Of a stretch of DNA of 64,000 nt, positions 58,852 through 64,000 are shown piece by piece. Within the stretch, counting starts at the first letter, position 1, and each line of letters opens with the position of its first letter. Origin of the DNA: Strigamia acuminata (taxonomy: Eukaryota > Arthropoda > Chilopoda > Geophilomorpha > Linotaeniidae); contig OX442324.1 of NCBI GenBank assembly GCA_949358305.1, positions 7,225,601 through 7,289,600 of the forward strand. The letters are read 5' to 3'. The notes below the pieces were generated by a model. That model saw only the letters and a program-made list of their open reading frames with translations, made no database searches and was not told the DNA's origin. The translations under genes were made by a program, and so were the position numbers.

Positions 58852-61800
58852 TTATCGTCGCGCCCCGAAAATACTATTGCCAAGGGTCACAAGACGTGGA
58901 CGTGCCAGCCATTTGGTCAGCAAGTCCGCCACGTTATTCTCTCCCATAACATGTTTGATATCACCATTTGTAATCCAATAATCTGCGGTCTGGCATTCAT
59001 CCGACCGCATAACAGACGCTTCCTTTCGTAAACGTATTAATCTTTTCCATTCGTTTCTTTTGCCACAATGAACTCCCTCTTCTGTCAACGCTTTGATTTT
59101 CTTCATTATCCCTTCCCATTCATTACTTCTCTCAACTTGTGCAACATCCTTATCAGTATCAGGCCTTATCATGCAGCACAATGAGAAAGGAGTACAACAT
59201 GAACATGTACACAATGCGAATGGGTTTTCAGGCTCGTCTTTTAATGACGTAAACTCAAACAAGCTCGCATCGTACTCAAAACCGTTATTTTCGCACCAAG
59301 CTAGGATTTCAATCCTACTCCTTAATCTAGTCTTGTCTGGTGCCACGTACGATGTACAAGGTCTTCCTTTATCACGACCTGACTTCCTCGTATACTCAAA
59401 TCTTTGCCACTCGTCAATATTCAGGGGCAACAGCTGTTGTCCCCCAACATCCCCCGGGCCCCCTCTAATGTTCTTAGTAACCCGTACGGCCTGCTCATAC
59501 TCTTCTTCATCTTCCGACTGTGTCGGGCTCTCCTCTGCAGGCGCTTCTGCCGTTCTCGGCTTCAATGTGGGTTTGGGGGTCGTGGGTAATGGCGGTTTCG
59601 CCGGTTTTGTCGGTAAGACCCCTCCAATAGGGGCTTCTCTCTCTACCAGTTGAACAGGTGCTCGCTGCGCAATTTCTTGCGCTACCTGCTGGGCAGGTTC
59701 CACTTTGGGTGCCTGTTGCACAATTTCTTGCCCTGCCTGCTTGCCAGGCTCAATTATAGGAGCTTGCTGCACAATTTCTTTCACCGGCTCGAGTTTAGTC
59801 GCTGGTGGGGGCACTTTAACTGCCCTCGGGGGTGACGGAGGTGGTGTCGCCACCACACTCTCCTCGTCCGACTCAAAACCGTCTTGCGCGGTGTATATGA
59901 AATCTCCATTCCATTCCGTTCCTACCCCCTCTGATTTCTTAAACACCTCCTCATTATAGACTTTATCGTTCCAATATTCTTCCTCAATAATTTTGACGTG
60001 TTTTGAACTAATGACACGCCTATTTTTATGGTCCCAGATCCGGTAACCCGTGGTATTAGTACCGTATCCTACAAGGGCCCCAGCCCATGCCCTTTCTTGT
60101 AATTTGCCTTGTCTAACTTGGGCCGGGATGTGTACATAGGTCTTCGAGCCTATGCAACGCAAGTGTCTCACGGACAGCTTCTTGCCCCAAAACACATTAT
60201 ACGGGGCTTTGGAATTTAACTTGGGATGGGGGAACCTATTTTTCAGGTACACTATAGTGCAGACTAATTCCGCCCATAAATATCTCGGAAACTCATTTTC
60301 CAGCATCATCGCTCGTGCACCTTCTAGTATCGTTCGGTTGGCTCTTTCAGCCACCGAATTGGACTCTGGGGAATAGGGATTGGTTCTTTCGCATTTGATG
60401 CCTTCCTTCTGGGCATATATGTCCCACGCCTTTGACGTGAATTCCCCTCCGTTGTCCGTTCGTATGCGCTTAACTTTCCGTGATGTCATTCTCTCGATTT
60501 CCCGCTGCCAGGGCTCAAAATGTGCTAATACATCGCCCTTTCTTTTCATTATTCGAATCCACATATAACGTGAATAGTCGTCAATAATAATTAAATAGTA
60601 GCGGCCCCCGCCTAACGAGCTTCCCTGCGAGGCGCCCCAAACGTCCATGTGGACCAGCTCTAGAGGTCCACTTGTGGAAATCTCCCCTATCGGTGTGAAG
60701 CTAGCTCTAGTGAGCTTTCCCCTAATACAGTGCTCACACTTGCCCATATCTTTATTGGCTAGCTTTACTCCACATATGTCGGTGGATCTCGACATTGACA
60801 CGATCCCATTCGTGTTCAAATGGCCGAATCTCCCATGCCAAAACTCCATGTCTAATGGCTTGTCGTTGTAGACTCGTTGTCCAGCCATTTCTTGCTGTTG
60901 TCGACCACCATTCCCATTACTAACATTGTTAACCAACAACCCCCTCTCACTCAAACTCTTTTTGTTTGCGCCCGACTGCAAAACGTCGCTATAATTGCGC
61001 AAATCGCCATTTTCGTTATTATTAACGCTGGTTTCGGGTTTGGTTAGTTCGCTCTTATGACTAGCATGGGTTAGTAACTGTACATTTCCACCAGTGCTCT
61101 GGTTATCTGCCGCAAGCGCATCCTGTTGCGCAGGAATTGCACTTGCGTTCACATTTGGTAAAATCACTTTACAATTAGTTTTATACATTCTGTCGCTTTG
61201 CCGTGTTGCTCGTAAAATCGGCTGCGTAATCCTGTTTTTGAAGGAGACCAACTTTCCTTCAGCAATGCGGGTTACATACCCGGCCTCATCAATTCTGCCT
61301 AGACTCATTAAATTCCTCACAAAATTAGGGGCATAATATACATTCTTCAATGTAACAAACCCGCCAGGCACTTTTTCACCTGAATCTAATCTTAAGTCCC
61401 CCACTCCTGCTATTTTAGAGGACCCTTCCCCTAAATGAACGTTAATGTTCGTTAAAGGCCTATAATTGATGAGCCCATCTTTGCTGAAAGTGAAGTGATC
61501 CGTCGCCCCGGTATCAACATACCAGGCGGGATCCGGCGCTCCGCACGTCACGTATGAGCGTAATGGCAAATTATTTTGCCTTTGACTTTCGTCCATCGAC
61601 ACGTAGAAAAGAATTGGATTCTCCCCCGATGCCTCGGTCAGGTTGGCTTTCCTGCCACGACCCCGAGCTCTGCCTCTGCCCCGTGCCCTGCGCTGGCTAA
61701 AGTCCGTTTGCGCACCTCCTTGGGGTTTGGGCGACGGGCAGTCGCGGGCAAAGTGTCCAGTACCTCCACAGCCGTAGCAGGCCCCTGGTTTGAAATTAGC

Positions 61801-62499
61801 ATTCCTTGGCGCCGTTGACCATTGCTGTTGCTGTTTGCCAGTTGCAAACGCACCTGAACCCGTTGGTTCTGCGCCATAAGCAGTGCTCTGCTGATGAATG
61901 CGATCGTACTCGCTTAAAAGTCTCTCACTAACGTTCTTAGTCGTAAACTCAGTGTCCTCCCAGTGGTACACCGCCTGCTTAAGGTTTTCATACTCCGCGC
62001 CGAGAAAATCGAGGTATTGAAACGCAATATCCTCGTCAGAGACAGTGACTTTAACGTTTTGCAGGTCCGCTGCCGCTCGATTAACGCGGGAAATAAAAAC
62101 TACCATTTGTTCATTCGCTCCAAGCCGCATTTGGAGGAAATCGCGTCGGAGTCGGGCTTTCCTGGCCCTCGTAGCAGGCTGGTAAGCAGCCTGCAGTGCA
62201 TCCCAGCACTCTTTAGCTGTGGTATGCGCCGTTGCCACAAGCTGCTGCGCCTCGTTGCAGCTCAGACAAATAGTGGATAGCGCCTTATTTTCTCTAATGT
62301 TATATTCCCTTATCTCCTTTGCCGTGGCTGTGGGCTCCAACGCCGGCTCCTTTCCGGTGACGTGCGTCCACGTTCCTTCTCGTTGCAATATGAGCCGAGC
62401 CTGCACGCTCCAAGCTTCATAGTTAGTTCCGTCGAGCATTTTAATCGACGACCCAAATAGTTTCATGAATTCATCCTTTCCGTGGGCCATTTTTGCCAA
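58852..62499 (-). CDS. Copia-4 Gag-protease-integrase fused to an RNase H tail, RT deleted
   Basis: An uninterrupted frame of 1,215 codons. Seen: copia Gag, a CCHC knuckle (CYGCGGTGHFARDC), a protease (VDTGATDH), an integrase with an HHCC domain and a D,D,E triad (HMDVWG, RTDNGGEF, SNSVAERAN), and a Pro/Glu-rich linker. The start of the RT region (RSNEWEGIMKKI) passes directly to the end of RNase H (YWITNGDIKHVMGENNVADLLTK). The RT palm with YVDD and most of RNase H, roughly 400-450 residues, are absent without loss of frame. Gag, protease and integrase could be made, but reverse transcription would need a partner element. Confidence 0.9.
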   Translation of the reverse strand: MAKMAHGKDEFMKLFGSSIKMLDGTNYEAWSVQARLILQREGTWTHVTGKEPALEPTATAKEIREYNIRENKALSTICLSCNEAQQLVATAHTTAKECWDALQAAYQPATRARKARLRRDFLQMRLGANEQMVVFISRVNRAAADLQNVKVTVSDEDIAFQYLDFLGAEYENLKQAVYHWEDTEFTTKNVSERLLSEYDRIHQQSTAYGAEPTGSGAFATGKQQQQWSTAPRNANFKPGACYGCGGTGHFARDCPSPKPQGGAQTDFSQRRARGRGRARGRGRKANLTEASGENPILFYVSMDESQRQNNLPLRSYVTCGAPDPAWYVDTGATDHFTFSKDGLINYRPLTNINVHLGEGSSKIAGVGDLRLDSGEKVPGGFVTLKNVYYAPNFVRNLMSLGRIDEAGYVTRIAEGKLVSFKNRITQPILRATRQSDRMYKTNCKVILPNVNASAIPAQQDALAADNQSTGGNVQLLTHASHKSELTKPETSVNNNENGDLRNYSDVLQSGANKKSLSERGLLVNNVSNGNGGRQQQEMAGQRVYNDKPLDMEFWHGRFGHLNTNGIVSMSRSTDICGVKLANKDMGKCEHCIRGKLTRASFTPIGEISTSGPLELVHMDVWGASQGSSLGGGRYYLIIIDDYSRYMWIRIMKRKGDVLAHFEPWQREIERMTSRKVKRIRTDNGGEFTSKAWDIYAQKEGIKCERTNPYSPESNSVAERANRTILEGARAMMLENEFPRYLWAELVCTIVYLKNRFPHPKLNSKAPYNVFWGKKLSVRHLRCIGSKTYVHIPAQVRQGKLQERAWAGALVGYGTNTTGYRIWDHKNRRVISSKHVKIIEEEYWNDKVYNEEVFKKSEGVGTEWNGDFIYTAQDGFESDEESVVATPPPSPPRAVKVPPPATKLEPVKEIVQQAPIIEPGKQAGQEIVQQAPKVEPAQQVAQEIAQRAPVQLVEREAPIGGVLPTKPAKPPLPTTPKPTLKPRTAEAPAEESPTQSEDEEEYEQAVRVTKNIRGGPGDVGGQQLLPLNIDEWQRFEYTRKSGRDKGRPCTSYVAPDKTRLRSRIEILAWCENNGFEYDASLFEFTSLKDEPENPFALCTCSCCTPFSLCCMIRPDTDKDVAQVERSNEWEGIMKKIKALTEEGVHCGKRNEWKRLIRLRKEASVMRSDECQTADYWITNGDIKHVMGENNVADLLTKWLARPRLVTLGNSIFGARR

Positions 62500-63689
62500 T
62501 ATGTTGCACTAAACCGTAGCACAAACACACACAAATCACTAAATAAACACTTTGGCAAATCACACCAAAACACAATTTCCCCAACCAAAATGAAGGAGAA
62601 ACAATAACAATCCACCCTGGACTAATCTCACTAAGTGAGATGAAAAACTCCGACACAGTATTTCCCAAGTTCCGACCGGTGCACCTGGGCCCGCGGGACA
62701 CTTGGTGGCCAGAAATAGCCTGTGTGGAAATAGGATTCCGCTACGCGACTGCGTAAAGGGCGGAAAACAGTCTAAATGACCCCAAAACAAAACCTTAAAT
62801 TCTATACAAAGGTAATTTCGACCCAAATAAATTATCAAACACAATAATCGCTGTGAAGATGACTTCCGTGTTGTCTTCACTGCTGAAATCCGTTGTCTTT
62901 CACTCGTGCACCTGGCACGAGGCTTAACCGGTCCCTCCGATGCGCGAATACACTTCACGTGCAAATTCGCGATGCGTTTCGGCTCGTCGCACGAAACGCG
63001 TCCAAAACGTGACAATATCGATCCTAATCGACTCGTACGGCTTCTCTTCGTGTTGTACGAACGTTGGACGTTCGTATCCAGCTCGGAATAGGCGAGCGAC
63101 GTCTCCAATACGTTGCGGGAATCTGTCTCGATCGCCGCCGACGAAAAACGCTTTGTTTTCGCCCAAAAACTGTCCAAATCGACTTGAAACCACTTCCAAT
63201 CGATTCCTGGGGTCTGGTTCTGGTCCCACGTCGTCAATTCCAACGTCGGGATCCACTCGTTGGCTCGAAAACAACTCGAGTACGGCCTCAAACACTCGTC
63301 GCACTGGGCGCCGCCATTTTGGAATGACGCGTCATCATGCGAATCAAAAACGAGAAAAATGGCTTATAAAACGCCGAAATAATTTGAAATAGTACTTCAC
63401 TGTGTTCCTGCAGTTCTTAGAACTGATCCTACGGTGGTTGCACACCGTTTCCAGGCGAAATCCGTCGAAATCGCTCGATGCTGCTTCGGGTCGCGATTCG
63501 TTGGCTTCGCTGCTTAACGAAGCACGCGAAACTCGCTCGTCTGGTCGGAATATCGTCGCTCTCGTGCTGCCCGCCGCTCCGGTACCGCTCGTCGACGCGC
63601 ACAAGACGTTCCTGGCCAGAATTTCGTCGCGAATCCGAAAATCAACGTTTAAACAACGTTGCACTCACCAAACCATCCTCTGCTACCAA
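62500..63689 (-). other. Copia-4 5' leader and primer site
   Basis: 1.2 kb leader without coding character on the element strand. The tRNA-Met complement (63671-63688) is one base from the LTR. Confidence 0.75.
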
Positions 63690-64000
63690 TGTCAATCTAT
63701 AAACCGTAGGTGAGTGCATGTGTGGAAGCAAACCAGCATCTTTACTTTCTGCAAAGCCATCTCACCACGGAGGCCGCCATCTTTAATGCCAAACAGTAAG
63801 TGATCAAGTGATACATGGGTTAGAGGCTAACTGCCAACCAACTAACAGTAGAACAAATCATCCACACAGTGGTTGATTTGTTCTTTACAAACAAAACATC
63901 AACTGAATACAATTCCAGTATTCACACTGGATAAAAACCGGGGCAAACTAATAGATAAACTAAAAACCCAAGCAGACGACAGTCTGGATAACACTGTAAA
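63690..64000 (-). repeat. Copia-4 5' LTR, truncated by the window end
   Basis: Starts TGTCAATC like 58321 and is collinear to the last base of the window. Confidence 0.92.

Larger units (their letters stand above)
58321..64000 (-). mobile_element. Copia-4, RT-deleted copia element nested in Copia-3
   Basis: The left (3') LTR is 58321-58771 (451 bp, TGTCAATC...CCCAACA). The right (5') LTR begins at 63690, and 311 bp are visible before the window ends. The primer site 63671-63688 is an 18-nt match to the initiator tRNA-Met 3' end. A purine tract (complement of ATGCCCCCTCTG) borders the 3' LTR. The likely target duplication is GTTTA (58316-58320), but the right copy is outside the window. The element is on the opposite strand to its host, Copia-3. 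Confidence 0.92.

Overview
This looks like invertebrate animal nuclear DNA, probably arthropod, although the species cannot be fixed from the sequence. The evidence is spliceosomal introns, several Ty1/copia retrotransposons with initiator-Met tRNA primer sites, a CACTG-type DNA transposon, a piggyBac-related gene and abundant microsatellites. Host exons are GC-rich. Host introns are AT-rich and largely made of TTTA or poly-T tracts, so coding islands stand out. No prokaryotic features are present.

Layout. 1-6360: GC-rich CGGCCCGTTAACGG repeat DNA carrying a young copia element (Copia-1, TSD GTACG). 6366-16402: three paralogous genes encoding a two-finger zinc protein. A and B are about 110 aa with 3 coding exons. 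C is much larger, with 14 coding exons and a K/E-rich helix. A 1.2-kb CACTG element (8513-9707) lies between A and B. 16403-30309: a 13.9-kb LTR element with 1.9-kb LTRs, a tRNA-Gln primer site and one orphan ORF but no pol. A 4.5-kb fold-back element is nested in its left LTR. The whole element sits inside coding exon 12 of gene C, whose reading frame resumes exactly at 30314 and ends at 30864. 31695-38074: a compact cluster of intron-containing or orphan genes: E (polyglycine), a thymidine kinase, G (coiled coil), F (Ala-rich) and a piggyBac-like fragment. 38520-44547: a tandem array of tRNA-like units, a 3.6-kb pure (CTCTG)n satellite and other microsatellites. 44548-53502: gene K on the minus strand, encoding Ser/Ala repeats, an Arg-Ser stretch and a PHD-like Cys/His cluster. 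It is cut by a solo LTR and by Copia-2, yet is in frame across both. 53579-64000: Copia-3, itself interrupted by Copia-4, which lacks reverse transcriptase.

The main result is a nested insertion history that can be read from target-site duplications, empty-site comparison and reading-frame restoration. It reveals two split host genes (C and K) and a family of small two-finger genes (A/B/C) with conserved intron phases. I recognised no described family for A/B/C, E, F, G, K or the ORF of the large LTR element. The only confident functional names are the copia proteins, thymidine kinase and the piggyBac N-terminal domain. All assignments come from reading the sequence; no database search was run.
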